From Sulfitobacter sp. F26204 (lineage in GTDB: Bacteria; Pseudomonadota; Alphaproteobacteria; Rhodobacterales; Rhodobacteraceae), in contig NZ_JAPMLQ010000009.1 of assembly GCF_026410305.1 (NCBI RefSeq), forward strand, positions 62,001-126,000: a stretch of DNA of 64,000 nucleotides, written 5' to 3'. Positions 1 through 8,257 of the stretch are shown here, piece by piece; positions within the stretch are counted from its first letter, which is position 1, and each line of letters starts with the position of its first letter. Below the pieces are notes generated by a model. It was not told where the DNA came from. It made no database searches and worked only from the letters and a program-made list of their open reading frames with translations. The position numbers were made by a program, and so were the translations under genes.

Positions 1-51
1 ACTTTGAAGGCGTAGAGCGGGCAATTTCTCAGCGGGGGGCCTGCACCCCGA

Positions 52-342
52 TCATGGCCATTGCTGCGCAGCATGAAGAACGCGCAAAATGGTCACCATC
101 TCAGGGCTTTCAGCATAAACCACGATGTAGTTCGGCCGAACAACCATCTCCCTAGTCCCGTCCACACGGCCCGCGCGGTACATCTGAGGGCGTTCTGGAA
201 GGAGGGACGTCTTGTGTTCAATCTCGTCTTTGAGAACTTGGGCGGCATCCGGGTTGTCGTCAGAGATGTAGTCAATGATTGCCAGCAAGTCGGCTATGGC
301 CGTAGCTTTCCATTCAAGATTTGGCAAGGCGCTTCCCGTCAA
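52..342 (-). CDS. RelE/ParE-family toxin
   Basis: 96 aa, the usual size for a RelE/ParE ribonuclease or gyrase toxin. Seen: N-terminal helices (IADLLAIIDYISDDNPDAA) and the family's C-terminal strands (REMVVRPNYIVVYAES, then VTILRVLHAAQQWP), with the conserved Arg-x-x-x-x-Tyr-x-Val-x-Tyr pattern. The start lies inside the 3' end of the upstream antitoxin gene, a 29-base overlap that suggests translational coupling. Inference: the toxin half of a type II plasmid stabilisation pair; whether it cleaves mRNA or poisons gyrase cannot be told from sequence. Confidence 0.85.
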   Translation of the reverse strand: MTGSALPNLEWKATAIADLLAIIDYISDDNPDAAQVLKDEIEHKTSLLPERPQMYRAGRVDGTREMVVRPNYIVVYAESPEMVTILRVLHAAQQWP

Positions 343-613
343 TCAATGCCTGGGCGTCTTGCATCGCCTTGGCATGGGGCGTTGTGGGCCTTGGATCGTC
401 CAGCGCTTCCTGTACCTTCGCCCTGAACCAGGCGTCATAGGCATCCGGATCAGCGGTCAATCCGGCAGGCAAGCCGCCTTCTGCGGCTACGCGGGTCAAA
501 AGAATACGCACCGCGTCGGAGAGCGTCAGACCGACGCCCGCAAGTGCGTCCGAAGCCTGTGCTTTCAGCTGATCGTCAACACGGACATGAAGCATGGATG
601 TTTGGGCAGGCAT
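314..613 (-). CDS. RelB/DinJ-family antitoxin
   Basis: 99 aa. The N-terminus (MLHVRVDDQLKAQASDALAGVG) is the ribbon-helix-helix DNA-binding domain of RelB/DinJ antitoxins, including the characteristic TLSDAVRILLTRVAAEGGLP segment. The C-terminal part (from about residue 55) would wrap the toxin. It precedes and overlaps the toxin gene, the normal antitoxin-first order. A palindrome 29 bases upstream is the probable autoregulatory operator. An internal Met (residue 7, before LHVRV) is an alternative start. Confidence 0.85.
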   Translation of the reverse strand: MPAQTSMLHVRVDDQLKAQASDALAGVGLTLSDAVRILLTRVAAEGGLPAGLTADPDAYDAWFRAKVQEALDDPRPTTPHAKAMQDAQALIDGKRLAKS

Positions 614-641
614 GGATGGTCCTCCAGTTGATGAGAGTGAT

Positions 642-659
642 GTATCTCATTTGAGATAC
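642..659. promoter_or_regulatory. Operator palindrome of the RelE/RelB-like pair
   Basis: GTATCTCA-TT-TGAGATAC: two perfect 8-base arms with a 2-base centre, just upstream of the antitoxin start. Ribbon-helix-helix antitoxins bind such palindromes to repress their own promoter; the assignment is by position. Confidence 0.6.
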
Positions 660-717
660 GTTTTCAAGTCGGCGGTATGTGCGCGCGTTGTTTCGTCGTG
701 TTGTCTCAGCGAGAAAC

Positions 718-1377
718 TCAGCCACCCTGTCCCGCCAGGAACTCCGCCAACACAGGACTGGCCGCACCCTTCGCGGAACTGAGCAGCTCCGAGCCCGCAA
801 GCGAGGCCCTAGAGAGCCGCACGAGCCCGCCGGTTTCCTCAATGCGGTAGCAGCGGCGGTTTTGCCGCCCCCGTCTGTAGTGCGTCGCTGTGACGATCTG
901 GCAGGTGCTGCCATCGGTGAGCGTCACGGGCGTGGCGAGCCTGATCTTGTCGCCTTCCTCGTAGTCCGGGATCGCAGCCCAGTCCCGGCAACGCTGACGC
1001 CAGTCCTGGGCGTAGCTGTCTGGGTCTTTCAGCTCGGACAGCAGGGCCAACAGGATCAGTGGTGCGCGAGATTCGACTGGTCCTGCGCTTTCTTCCATGT
1101 CCTTGTAGCCCCAGCAGCCATCATCGTATCGGGTGAGGAAGACAGCCCCGAAAGTGATGGAGCCATCCGCATCGGTGACGTAGGTCGTGTCTTCGACAGG
1201 GGTGCCGTCGAGATTGGTGAACCTTGCCGCCGCATACCAAGTGGAGCCAACCTTACAGGCTTTGACCAGCTCGGTTTTGCGCGTGTCGCCATGAGAGGTG
1301 CAGAGCCGGGTGATTTCCGCTTTCTCATCCGCATAGGTCTGGACGCGGCGATCGGTATAGAAGAGCCAACCCATCAC
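718..1377 (-). CDS. DUF6927-type plasmid accessory protein
   Basis: 219 aa. Starts MGWLFYTDRR (second Met) and carries FLTRY...WGYKDMEESAGPVES and a YAQDWRQRCRDW segment, which I recognise from DUF6927 proteins found on alphaproteobacterial plasmids and mobile elements. Function unknown. Its start overlaps the end of the DUF3085-type gene by four bases (ATGA), so the two are co-translated in one leftward operon with the ParB-like gene. No signal peptide or membrane segment is visible. Confidence 0.65.
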   Translation of the reverse strand: MMGWLFYTDRRVQTYADEKAEITRLCTSHGDTRKTELVKACKVGSTWYAAARFTNLDGTPVEDTTYVTDADGSITFGAVFLTRYDDGCWGYKDMEESAGPVESRAPLILLALLSELKDPDSYAQDWRQRCRDWAAIPDYEEGDKIRLATPVTLTDGSTCQIVTATHYRRGRQNRRCYRIEETGGLVRLSRASLAGSELLSSAKGAASPVLAEFLAGQGG

Positions 1378-2066
1378 GCCGCCCTCCGGTCATCGGTTTC
1401 CATCAGCGCATCGAGCGGCACGCGATAGGGCTGCATGGCGTCGAAATCCTCGCAGCGTTTGTGGGAATAAGTTGAAGCACCAATACCCTGCCGCGCTGCG
1501 CGCTCTCGGGACATTGGTGCTGATTCATCCTCTTCGTATTCCCAAAACGCCGAATTGCCGCAGTTCTGCACGATCGCGAAGGTGTCGCAGGCATCCTTGA
1601 GGATGACCCGGAAGGTGCCGCCGAGGCCCGAGGGCACTTCGTAGGTTCCACCGATGAGATAATCCGAGGCCCGGCGCACGAAGACGCGGATGCTGTGACC
1701 ATCGGTGGCGAGCCGGATCGCCCCCTGCCCCCGGTCGATGAGCACCTGCACGTCATCAAGGATGTCCGTGTAGAACTGGCCGGTCAGATCGCGAAACGCC
1801 ATGCGGCGCTGCGCCATCCAATCGGTATCCCGAAACGGGTTCATGCCATCGGCGAAAGCGAAGGACGGATCGGCCTGCTCGGTCGTGACGATGCGGGTGG
1901 TCGTCCCATCAATACCGTTCGAGCGCAGATGCACGCCATTGCCGACGATCAGGATCAGGGCAGGCCTGTCCACGGGTCCGTTCCAATTGGGAAGGAAGGT
2001 CTTGCAGGCACGCGCATGGGCGATCTGCGCCGCGACAGCGGAGGCAGAGAACTTGAGAATAGCCAT
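1374..2066 (-). CDS. DUF3085-like plasmid accessory protein
   Basis: 230 aa from MAILKFSASAVAAQIAHARA. A longer in-frame start exists, but it would overlap the upstream ParB-like gene and gives a low-complexity Arg-rich leader, so the Met at 2066 is preferred. The segment PALILIVGNGVHLRSNGI followed by FADGMNPFRD resembles DUF3085 proteins, which travel with DUF6927, DUF3768 and ArdC on plasmids. No catalytic motif is recognised. The C-terminal half (Phe/Tyr/Asp-rich, residues 110-230) is unassigned. Confidence 0.6.
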   Translation of the reverse strand: MAILKFSASAVAAQIAHARACKTFLPNWNGPVDRPALILIVGNGVHLRSNGIDGTTTRIVTTEQADPSFAFADGMNPFRDTDWMAQRRMAFRDLTGQFYTDILDDVQVLIDRGQGAIRLATDGHSIRVFVRRASDYLIGGTYEVPSGLGGTFRVILKDACDTFAIVQNCGNSAFWEYEEDESAPMSRERAARQGIGASTYSHKRCEDFDAMQPYRVPLDALMETDDRRAA

Positions 2067-2142
2067 GGGGATGTCTTTCCGTTGGGTGTGGGAGGGTCGA
2101 CCCGCGCGGGTGGCAAGATCCACGCGCGGGTCGCGTGAGGAC

Positions 2143-4125
2143 TCAGGCCGCTTGCGCGACCTCGCTGTCAGGCTCCGGTGTTTCCGCAGCGGGCTCCGCC
2201 TCATCAAAGGCGAGACCGGCGGTCTGCATCATCGGCGGGCACCAGGCGGCCACGGCAGCGCGCTGCGCGTCGGTGAGCGTGGCGAAGGGTTCGGCGAAGA
2301 GCTTGTCGCAGAAGGCGACGATCTCCTTCTTGCTCGACGAGGCCAGCGTGACCGCCTCCTGGGCCAGACCCAGATCCTCGCCGAGGATCTTCAGGAGCCA
2401 GGCCTTTTTGAAGCGGTTGAAGAGCGCCGCATTCGGCGTCCAGTGGGCGCGGATGTCGGGCATGATCTCGATCTCGAACGCATGCATCAGGCTGTCGCGC
2501 TGGCGGTCCCGCGCGAAGCAGGACTGCGTGGTGCTGGCCGTGGCATAGGCCACGAGCTTGGCCTTCTCCCCTGCATTGAGCGCGCGAAACGCCGCGAATT
2601 GATCGGCGGGCGACCGGGCGTCGTCGAGCCAGGACAGATCGAGCGCATCATGCGTCGCCGCCACCTGTCCGAGCGAGGTCTCGTCGATCTCGTCCATCTT
2701 GGCGTGGGTCCGGTATTCCTGGCGGGCGTCGATCTTGATCGCCTGCGTGACGCTCATGCCGCTGCCCAGAACATCACTCACCAGCTTGAAGAGCGTCAGA
2801 TCGAGCGTGGCCTCGGGATGCAGCGCCATCGCGGCCCCAAGGGCCATGGCCCGCTCGGTCTTGAGGTCCTCGGCCAGCGAGGCCGGGTAGGTGATTTCGC
2901 CGGCGTCCGGGGCCTCTTCCCCGGTCGGGTTGGCCGAGGAGCCGCGCGCGCCCTCCTCTTTGACGGTATCCTCGGGGCGCACGAGACCCACATGGAGGGT
3001 CACCTGGCCACTCGACCATGAGGCGATCACGCCTGCGCGGTCAAGGTCCTCGGCGCTGTAGGCTTCCTGCAGGTCGCGGGCTTCCTCTTCCAAGGCGTCC
3101 ACGCGGTCGTAGAGCGCATTGTAGGCATCGTCTTCGAGCCCCTCATCCTCCATCTCGAGCTGGAGTTGCTCGAGCTCGGCGGTGATCTCGTCGATGCGCT
3201 TTTGGGCGGCCTCATCTGGCTCGATCGGGCCGGGATAGACGCGGCCGTAGTCGGCCATGGTCGCGTAATCATAGCGCACGATCGCATCCGCCCAGGCAAA
3301 GCCCAACTTCATACGGGCCTGCTCAGCGACCGCTGCGAGTTTCTCGAGCAGGATGGTCTTGACCAGCGCCGCATCCTCCAGCACGGAATGCTCTTCCAGG
3401 AGATCGGCCGCGATGGCCCCACCCCGCGCTTCGTAGTCCTCGCGCACAAAGGCCCCAATATCGTCACTGACCTGCACACCGCGGGATTTGAGCGCCTGAC
3501 GCACAGTATAGGCCTGCAGGTAGCTGTCTTCCTTGGTCAGCGCCTGATAGACCTCCTTCTGCACCTGCTGGCTCGGGTGCTCAGCGAAAGCCTTCATTGT
3601 GTCGAGCGTGATCGTCTTGGCCCGGGCCGCCGCGCGGATGTCGGGGTGGATTAGGCCATAGCGCAACCGGCCTTTGACGGCGGCAACGGTGGTGCCGAAG
3701 GTCCTGGCGATGGTCTCGGGCGTCTGTCCGTCGACCTCCATCATCCGGGCAAAGGCCTCGAACTCGTCAATGGCGTTCATCGGGGCCTGGGTAATGTTCT
3801 CGGCAAGCGACAGCGCCGTGGTGACATCGCAATCCTCAGGGACAAGGCGGCAGTCGACCTTGGTTTTCGCGGTGAACCCCTTCTCGCTCTTGTCCGCGGC
3901 CAGTTCCTTCAGGGCGGCATGGCGGCGACCGCCTGCGAGTACGGCATGTTTGCCGTCGATCTTCTGAACCAGGAGCGGCTGGAGGAGACCCAGCACCGCA
4001 ATGCTGGCTTTCAGATGTGCGATGTTCTCGGGGTCGTAGGTTTCGGGGGAGTTGCTGCGCACATTGGCGGGGTGAGCTGTCAGATCGCCGATGGCGACGG
4101 AAGCGGGATTGAAACTTGCGGTCAT
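2143..4125 (-). CDS. Orphan ParB/RepB/Spo0J-type protein
   Basis: 660 aa. Residues about 10-110 form a ParB N-terminal nuclease/CTPase-like domain (LLQPLLVQKIDGKHAVLAGGRRHAALKEL, with the GGRR box). This is followed by a helix-turn-helix region (ETIARTFGTTVAAVKGRLRYG) and a long acidic, coiled-coil-rich C-terminal part (DEAAQKRIDEITAELEQLQ). It is about twice the length of a partition ParB and has no ParA partner, unlike the RepA/RepB pair near 12 kb. Family knowledge: such long ParB-like proteins sit with ArdC and DUF3768 in mobile elements. Their role is not settled; regulation or anti-restriction is inference. It leads a leftward operon with the DUF3085 and DUF6927 genes. Confidence 0.8.
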   Translation of the reverse strand: MTASFNPASVAIGDLTAHPANVRSNSPETYDPENIAHLKASIAVLGLLQPLLVQKIDGKHAVLAGGRRHAALKELAADKSEKGFTAKTKVDCRLVPEDCDVTTALSLAENITQAPMNAIDEFEAFARMMEVDGQTPETIARTFGTTVAAVKGRLRYGLIHPDIRAAARAKTITLDTMKAFAEHPSQQVQKEVYQALTKEDSYLQAYTVRQALKSRGVQVSDDIGAFVREDYEARGGAIAADLLEEHSVLEDAALVKTILLEKLAAVAEQARMKLGFAWADAIVRYDYATMADYGRVYPGPIEPDEAAQKRIDEITAELEQLQLEMEDEGLEDDAYNALYDRVDALEEEARDLQEAYSAEDLDRAGVIASWSSGQVTLHVGLVRPEDTVKEEGARGSSANPTGEEAPDAGEITYPASLAEDLKTERAMALGAAMALHPEATLDLTLFKLVSDVLGSGMSVTQAIKIDARQEYRTHAKMDEIDETSLGQVAATHDALDLSWLDDARSPADQFAAFRALNAGEKAKLVAYATASTTQSCFARDRQRDSLMHAFEIEIMPDIRAHWTPNAALFNRFKKAWLLKILGEDLGLAQEAVTLASSSKKEIVAFCDKLFAEPFATLTDAQRAAVAAWCPPMMQTAGLAFDEAEPAAETPEPDSEVAQAA

Positions 4126-4206
4126 GGGATATCCTTCTTGGTGAGTTAGATGCGGCCCGCGCCATCACGCGCGTGACCAATCCCCGGCTTCAGGGATCAC
4201 CACGAC

Positions 4207-4242
4207 AAAAGGCCCGCTTTGCCTTTTTGGGGGCAGCGGGCC
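4207..4242 (-). terminator. Rho-independent terminator after the DUF3768 gene
   Basis: GGCCCGCT (4211-4218) pairs with AGCGGGCC (4235-4242). On the minus strand the hairpin is followed by TTTTG. It lies about 40 bases past the DUF3768 stop codon and separates it from the ParB-like gene. Confidence 0.7.
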
Positions 4243-4283
4243 TTCATCGTCTGAGATGTCAGGGGGAGGCGTCCCCTGCCCTT

Positions 4284-4673
4284 CTACCAGTCCCGCGCCA
4301 TCATGATGGTCAGCACGCGTATGGTGGTGGCGGGATTGTCCGGGATCTCGGCCCCATAGCGGAAGTCCGAGTCCGCCTCATAGAGATCGATTTTCCAGAA
4401 CACGGTTTCGCCGCGGATCTCGACCGCCCCGAAATCATGCCAGCCTTCCGGGTCATTCTCAGGCTCGAATGTATCGAACGCACCGGTGGCCTTCACCGCC
4501 TCGGCCATGAAGCCGTCATCGGTCTCCATGAGCGAACGGGTCACATGCATGCGGCCTTGGATGGGCTGCGCGGGCGGCACTCCGAGGCATGCGAGCTTGC
4601 GAAACGCGTCGTTCTGCGCCGCAATCACGGTCGGATCCGGACGGTCTGGCAGGGGTTGAACGGTCATGGACAT
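4284..4673 (-). CDS. DUF3768 domain protein
   Basis: 129 aa. Visible family features are IAAQNDAFRK near the N-terminus, GWHDFGAVEIRGETVFWKID in the middle and the C-terminal RVLTIMMARDW, matching small DUF3768 proteins common on alphaproteobacterial plasmids and genomic islands. Function unknown. A good ribosome-binding site (AAAGGAG) precedes the start. That site abuts a perfect 9-base hairpin in the leader, so translation may be controlled by structure. Bounded downstream by a terminator, so it is probably its own transcript. Confidence 0.75.
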   Translation of the reverse strand: MSMTVQPLPDRPDPTVIAAQNDAFRKLACLGVPPAQPIQGRMHVTRSLMETDDGFMAEAVKATGAFDTFEPENDPEGWHDFGAVEIRGETVFWKIDLYEADSDFRYGAEIPDNPATTIRVLTIMMARDW

Positions 4674-4683
4674 GGGGATCTCC

Positions 4684-4711
4684 TTTGAGAAGTTGAAACA
4701 CCCTTCTCAAA
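4684..4711 (-). promoter_or_regulatory. Leader hairpin at the DUF3768 ribosome-binding site
   Basis: TTTGAGAAG (4684-4692) and CTTCTCAAA (4703-4711) are a perfect 9-base inverted repeat with a 10-base loop. Read on the minus strand, its 3' arm runs directly into the AAAGGAG ribosome-binding site. It could mask translation, or it could be a terminator of upstream transcription; both readings are inference. Confidence 0.45.
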
Positions 4712-4842
4712 GCCCGCTTTTTCTTTTCCGCTTGGCGGAGTGACCCAGACAAACCTACCCGAACCAAACAGTTCCGATAGTCCGCTGAGTGGGACTTTGC
4801 CGACGTTCGCTCTCGTCTGCCCTATGTCCGCATTTACAGCTT

Positions 4843-5259
4843 CTAGTGTTCCCGGTCGCACAAATTATGATCGGCCAGTGACGCCAATACATAGCAATCC
4901 TCCGACACGCCTTCTCCGTCGCAGCCCTTCGATATTCGGCTAAGTTCCTTTTCAAGTGTTTTAAGACGTTTGATCTTCGCGCGTACCTCTTCAAGTTGGG
5001 ACGTGGCAATGTTTGTTGCCGCCTCGCACGACCGATCCGGATGATCCTGCAGTTCGATCAACGACGAAATCGCTTCAATCGAAAACCCAAGGTCACGCGC
5101 ATGACGGATGAAGCTCAGCCGCTCCAACCCAGCTTTGTCGTATCGCCGTTGGTTACCGGACGTGCGTTCTGCCTCGGCCAACAACCCCATTTCCTCATAG
5201 TACCGGATTGTCGGGACCTTGACCTTTGTACGCTTTGAAAGCTCGCCGATAGAAAACAT
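4843..5259 (-). CDS. MerR-family heavy-metal regulator (CadR/PbrR/ZntR type)
   Basis: 138 aa from MFSIGELSKRTKVKVPTIRYY, the MerR winged-helix signature; the upstream in-frame extension is not family-like. Metal-site cysteines are at positions 78, 113 and 122 (SC, KGC, EDC), with another at 134, the arrangement used by Zn/Cd/Pb sensors rather than Cu(I) sensors. It is divergent from a cation efflux gene, and the shared gap has a MerR-type promoter with a 19-base spacer. Inferred role: metal-activated switch for the efflux operon. The exact metal is not decidable; Cd/Pb/Zn most likely. Confidence 0.88.
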   Translation of the reverse strand: MFSIGELSKRTKVKVPTIRYYEEMGLLAEAERTSGNQRRYDKAGLERLSFIRHARDLGFSIEAISSLIELQDHPDRSCEAATNIATSQLEEVRAKIKRLKTLEKELSRISKGCDGEGVSEDCYVLASLADHNLCDREH

Positions 5260-5270
5260 GAAGAAACCTC

Positions 5271-5301
5271 TTGAACCTCTAGTCACTAGAGACATTACAC
5301 T
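5271..5301 (+). promoter_or_regulatory. MerR-type promoter/operator
   Basis: -35 TTGAAC (5271-5276) and -10 TACACT (5296-5301) are separated by 19 bases, over-long for sigma-70 and diagnostic of MerR-activated promoters. The spacer holds a perfect palindrome, CTCTAGT-C-ACTAGAG (5277-5291), close to the known CadR/PbrR operator. It drives the CDF pump gene rightward. Confidence 0.85.
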
Positions 5302-5331
5302 ATGAGCAGGCAAAGATGAAAGAGGATTCCC

Positions 5332-5967
5332 ATGGCTGGTTGCTGCGGACATGATGCCAAGTTTGACGGCGTTTCAGATGATTACAAAAAACGGCTGTGG
5401 ATCGTCATCGCGCTCAACGCGACGATGTTCTTTGTCGAGATGACAGCGGGTCATCTAGCCAAGTCTCAAGCATTGCAAGCGGACGCCCTCGACTTTGCAG
5501 GCGATGCGCTGACCTATGGGATTTCACTTGCGGTTATCGGGGCCTCGCTCCGCGCGCGGACGAATGCGGCTCTGTTCAAAGGCGTCAGCCTTCTGTTGAT
5601 GGGCCTTTGGGTGTTCGGATCGACGGTTTACCGCGTCTTCTATGCAGGAGTTCCCACGGCTGATATCATGGGCATTGTCGGCCTTCTTGCGCTGCTCACC
5701 AATCTGGCAAGTGTCATGCTGCTGGTTCGCTTCAAGGACGGCGATGCCAATGTCCGGTCGGTCTGGCTGTGTTCGCGCAATGACGCCATTGGGAACGTGG
5801 CCGTGATGTTTGCAGCCGTTGGAGTATGGGGTACGGCGACCGGCTGGCCTGACCTGATCGTGGCAACCATAATGGCGGGATTGTTCCTGTCATCGGCCTT
5901 CCAGATCGTGCGCCAAGCCTTGGAAGAGCGACGCGAAATTACCCAGCATGAACATGAGGCCGCATGA
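5332..5967 (+). CDS. CDF-family cation efflux transporter
   Basis: 211 aa, inner-membrane protein with about six hydrophobic segments. Begins MAGCCGHDAKFDG, a Cys/His-rich tip likely to meet metal. The CDF active-site pattern appears as ALQADALDFAGDALTYG (a helix-2 HxxxD variant: Asp-Ala-Leu-Asp) and again as WLCSRNDAIGNVAVMFA in helix 5. It is shorter than usual because the cytoplasmic C-terminal domain is missing, as in other short CDF pumps of metal operons. Good ribosome-binding site AGAGGA. First gene of the MerR-controlled operon, overlapping the next gene by four bases. Confidence 0.85.
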   Translation: MAGCCGHDAKFDGVSDDYKKRLWIVIALNATMFFVEMTAGHLAKSQALQADALDFAGDALTYGISLAVIGASLRARTNAALFKGVSLLLMGLWVFGSTVYRVFYAGVPTADIMGIVGLLALLTNLASVMLLVRFKDGDANVRSVWLCSRNDAIGNVAVMFAAVGVWGTATGWPDLIVATIMAGLFLSSAFQIVRQALEERREITQHEHEAA

Positions 5968-6515
5968 TGCCGACTGTGTTAGTCTTCACCGGGCTGATGA
6001 TCGCGTCAGCTACGTTTGCCGCGATGCTTTGGTCCATCGCATATCCTGAACGCCGCCTTTGGCCGCCAAAGCGATATACCATGACCACTCCTATTCTGGT
6101 TTGGGTTCCGACATTCACCCTCTTTGGGATACTGATCGCCCTCGGAGTGATTGAATGGGGAAGCCTGCCAATCCCGACTTGGCTGCGGTTTGGCGTGGGC
6201 TTGCCCCTGATTGTTGCCGGGAACGTGGTCGTATGGTCAGAAGCTGCAAAGTTTGGTTTTGCCCAGACTGGCGGTGCAAAAGGAACGCTTCGAACAAGCG
6301 GTATTTACCGCTACTCCCGGAATCCACAGTACGTGGCGGATATCGCAATGATTGTCGGATGGACCGTGCTTTGTGCGTCGCCCGGAGCAGCTCTGATCAG
6401 TTTTGCCGGAATAGCCGTCCTAATCGCCGCGCCTTTTGCCGAGGAACCATGGCTCAAAAAACAATACGGTTCCGCATTCGAGGACTACAGGGCTACGGTC
6501 CGACGGTTCTTGTAG
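5964..6515 (+). CDS. Membrane methyltransferase, ICMT/PEMT-like
   Basis: 183 aa with four to five hydrophobic helices. The C-terminal SGIYRYSRNPQYVADI followed by ALISFAGIAVLIAAPFAEEPWLKKQYG is the signature of the isoprenylcysteine carboxyl methyltransferase / phospholipid methyltransferase fold (SAM-binding R-x-x-x-x-R-N-P-x-Y and E-E-x-x-L). Start overlaps the pump stop (ATGATG), so it is co-translated with it. Family members of this size often sit next to metal pumps, but the substrate is unknown; lipid or metalloid methylation are possibilities only. Confidence 0.8.
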   Translation: MMPTVLVFTGLMIASATFAAMLWSIAYPERRLWPPKRYTMTTPILVWVPTFTLFGILIALGVIEWGSLPIPTWLRFGVGLPLIVAGNVVVWSEAAKFGFAQTGGAKGTLRTSGIYRYSRNPQYVADIAMIVGWTVLCASPGAALISFAGIAVLIAAPFAEEPWLKKQYGSAFEDYRATVRRFL

Positions 6516-6616
6516 GTAAACGATCAAGTGCATATAGCAGACCTTCGCCATTGTGCGGCATCTTGGTAAGTATCGGGCTTACAGTTGCCATGTTCAGCTT
6601 TGCCGCAATAGGTCTG

Positions 6617-7555
6617 TTAAGCCGCCTCGGCGCTGCGCCCTGCCCTGCCTGTCTCTGACCTAGCGATCAGATAGTCGCAGGCGCGCTGCGCATCCGCGGC
6701 GTGCTTGAAAATCGCACCCTTGTCCGACCGAAGAACGCGCAACCAGTTGTGGAGGTAGGCCGCATTCATCTCGAACGTATGCGCCGTGAAGCCGAGCGTC
6801 TGACCCAGGAACACCGAGGTCAATTCCGCGACGATCTCCTCGCGCGCATAGGACGTGTTGCCAAACTTCGAGAACCCGAAATCACGGTTCAGTCGATGGG
6901 GGGCCTTCGTGGCATGGGCTAGCTCATGGGCCCAGACCCCGTAGAAATTGCGCGGGTCCTGGAACCGCGTGATGGACGGCATGTAGACCTTGTCCACGGG
7001 CGGCAAATAGTACGCCTCCGTGCCCGTGAAGACGGTTGTGATGTCGATGGCATCGAAAAACGCCTGCATGTGCGGGATGGGCTCGGACGGCGGATGCTCG
7101 GGCGCGGGCTCCGGGTCGGGGTAGAAACTGTCGGGCAGGCCATCGATCTGGCAGGCATTGAACACGCGGTAGGATTTCTGGAAGCGGAAGATGCGGGCTT
7201 CCTCGGAGTGATCATCCCCGTCGCTGCGGTCATCCTGGCCGCCCATGTCTTTGCGCCTTTGACCATAATAAACGACGACAGAGGACTTCTCGCCCTTGCG
7301 AACCTTTGCGTCCAACGCATTGGCTTGCGGCAGCGTCATCCAGAAAGGTGAGCTGTGGCCCGCCATCACGGTCCGCATCGTCAGCAGAAAGTTGTTCACC
7401 CCCTGGTAGGGCTCACCCCCCACGCGCACGGGGCGAGAGCTGCCGCCTGCGGTCCAGGGCTTGCGCCACGGCAGCACGCCGCGCTCAATGATACGGATGA
7501 TTTCGTTTGTGATGACCTCTGAGGCATCGAATTTGGGCGTGCGGGATCGGGCCAT
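6617..7555 (-). CDS. ardC: ArdC-like antirestriction protein (ssDNA-binding plus zincin)
   Basis: 312 aa. Residues 1-140 form the N-terminal ArdC ssDNA-binding domain (ITNEIIRIIERGVLPWRKPW, then YQGVNNFLL). Residues about 190-300 are a zincin metallopeptidase-like domain with HELAH (residues 218-222 or so) and the downstream EEIVAELTSVFLG glutamate helix. Family knowledge: ArdC protects incoming plasmid ssDNA and blocks restriction during conjugation. It follows a small unknown gene in the same leftward operon with a 40-base gap. Full length and apparently intact. Confidence 0.88.
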   Translation of the reverse strand: MARSRTPKFDASEVITNEIIRIIERGVLPWRKPWTAGGSSRPVRVGGEPYQGVNNFLLTMRTVMAGHSSPFWMTLPQANALDAKVRKGEKSSVVVYYGQRRKDMGGQDDRSDGDDHSEEARIFRFQKSYRVFNACQIDGLPDSFYPDPEPAPEHPPSEPIPHMQAFFDAIDITTVFTGTEAYYLPPVDKVYMPSITRFQDPRNFYGVWAHELAHATKAPHRLNRDFGFSKFGNTSYAREEIVAELTSVFLGQTLGFTAHTFEMNAAYLHNWLRVLRSDKGAIFKHAADAQRACDYLIARSETGRAGRSAEAA

Positions 7556-7595
7556 GGCTGGCGTCCTTTCGAGTTTTGGTGAGAGGGAGTGGTCA

Positions 7596-8066
7596 CTAGG
7601 TTGACCGACAGGGCCGCGGATCGTTGGTGATGCTCGCGCCGAGCTGTTCGGCCATGTCGATGTAGGTGTTCAGCGACACGGACCTGCCGGGACCCCAAGG
7701 TTCAGGGTCGACCGATCCGTCCCGCGTCACCCGCGGCAAGTTCGCGAAGGCGATGACGTCACTGATGGGTCGGATATCGATAAACTGGGTCCCTCGTGCG
7801 ACCGCAAGAGTGGCCAAGGTAAAGCGCTCGATCGGCGCGAGAGTCAAAACAGTAGTCCAACCAAGATGGATGAATGTCCCGCCCTCTCCGCAGATCACAT
7901 GCGCGTTTGGCAATGACGCCGCCTGCTTCAGATAGCCGAGGTCACGCAGGACAGTCTCGCGCTCGAGCCGTTGTGCCAGCAATGACTGGCCGGCTCGGCG
8001 TAGTTCCTTGTGTCGCCACCACGAGGCAGCGGTGGCGCGCAACACGCGCAAGACACCTGTTTGCAT
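7596..8066 (-). CDS. Unknown protein upstream of ardC
   Basis: 156 aa if it starts at MQTGVLRVLRATAASWWRHKELRRAG, where AAGGG lies at ribosome-binding distance; five codons further upstream (8081) is another Met. The N-terminal third is basic and helical (many Arg). The middle, IERFTLATLAVARGTQFIDIRPISDVIAFANLP, is hydrophobic but not clearly membrane-spanning. I do not recognise the family. Co-directional with ardC, so probably in the same transcript. Confidence 0.55.
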   Translation of the reverse strand: MQTGVLRVLRATAASWWRHKELRRAGQSLLAQRLERETVLRDLGYLKQAASLPNAHVICGEGGTFIHLGWTTVLTLAPIERFTLATLAVARGTQFIDIRPISDVIAFANLPRVTRDGSVDPEPWGPGRSVSLNTYIDMAEQLGASITNDPRPCRST

Positions 8067-8257
8067 GGGAATGCCCTTCATCAGGAAAGACAGACCGGAA
8101 TCCGGCCCGGACCTATCTGAGGGACCCCAAAGGCCCTCATCCGTCAGTCACAAAACCCGAAGAACGCTTTCTCTTTTTCCGGCCCCTTTGGGCACACAAC
8201 AAAACCGAAAAGCCCGGCGCATCTGCCGAAGCCATTGATTTCATGCAGCAATTCCGG

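Noticed and set aside
679-1428. 249-codon open frame antisense to the DUF6927 gene
   Set aside because: The minus-strand product matches a known family; this one does not.
1801-3021. 406-codon open frame antisense to the ParB-like gene
   Set aside because: No recognisable domain; overlaps a gene with ParB motifs.
8106-8214. Inverted CCCAAAGG/CCTTTGGG pair upstream of the Fic repeats
   Set aside because: Arms are about 60 bases apart with no supporting structure; not called.
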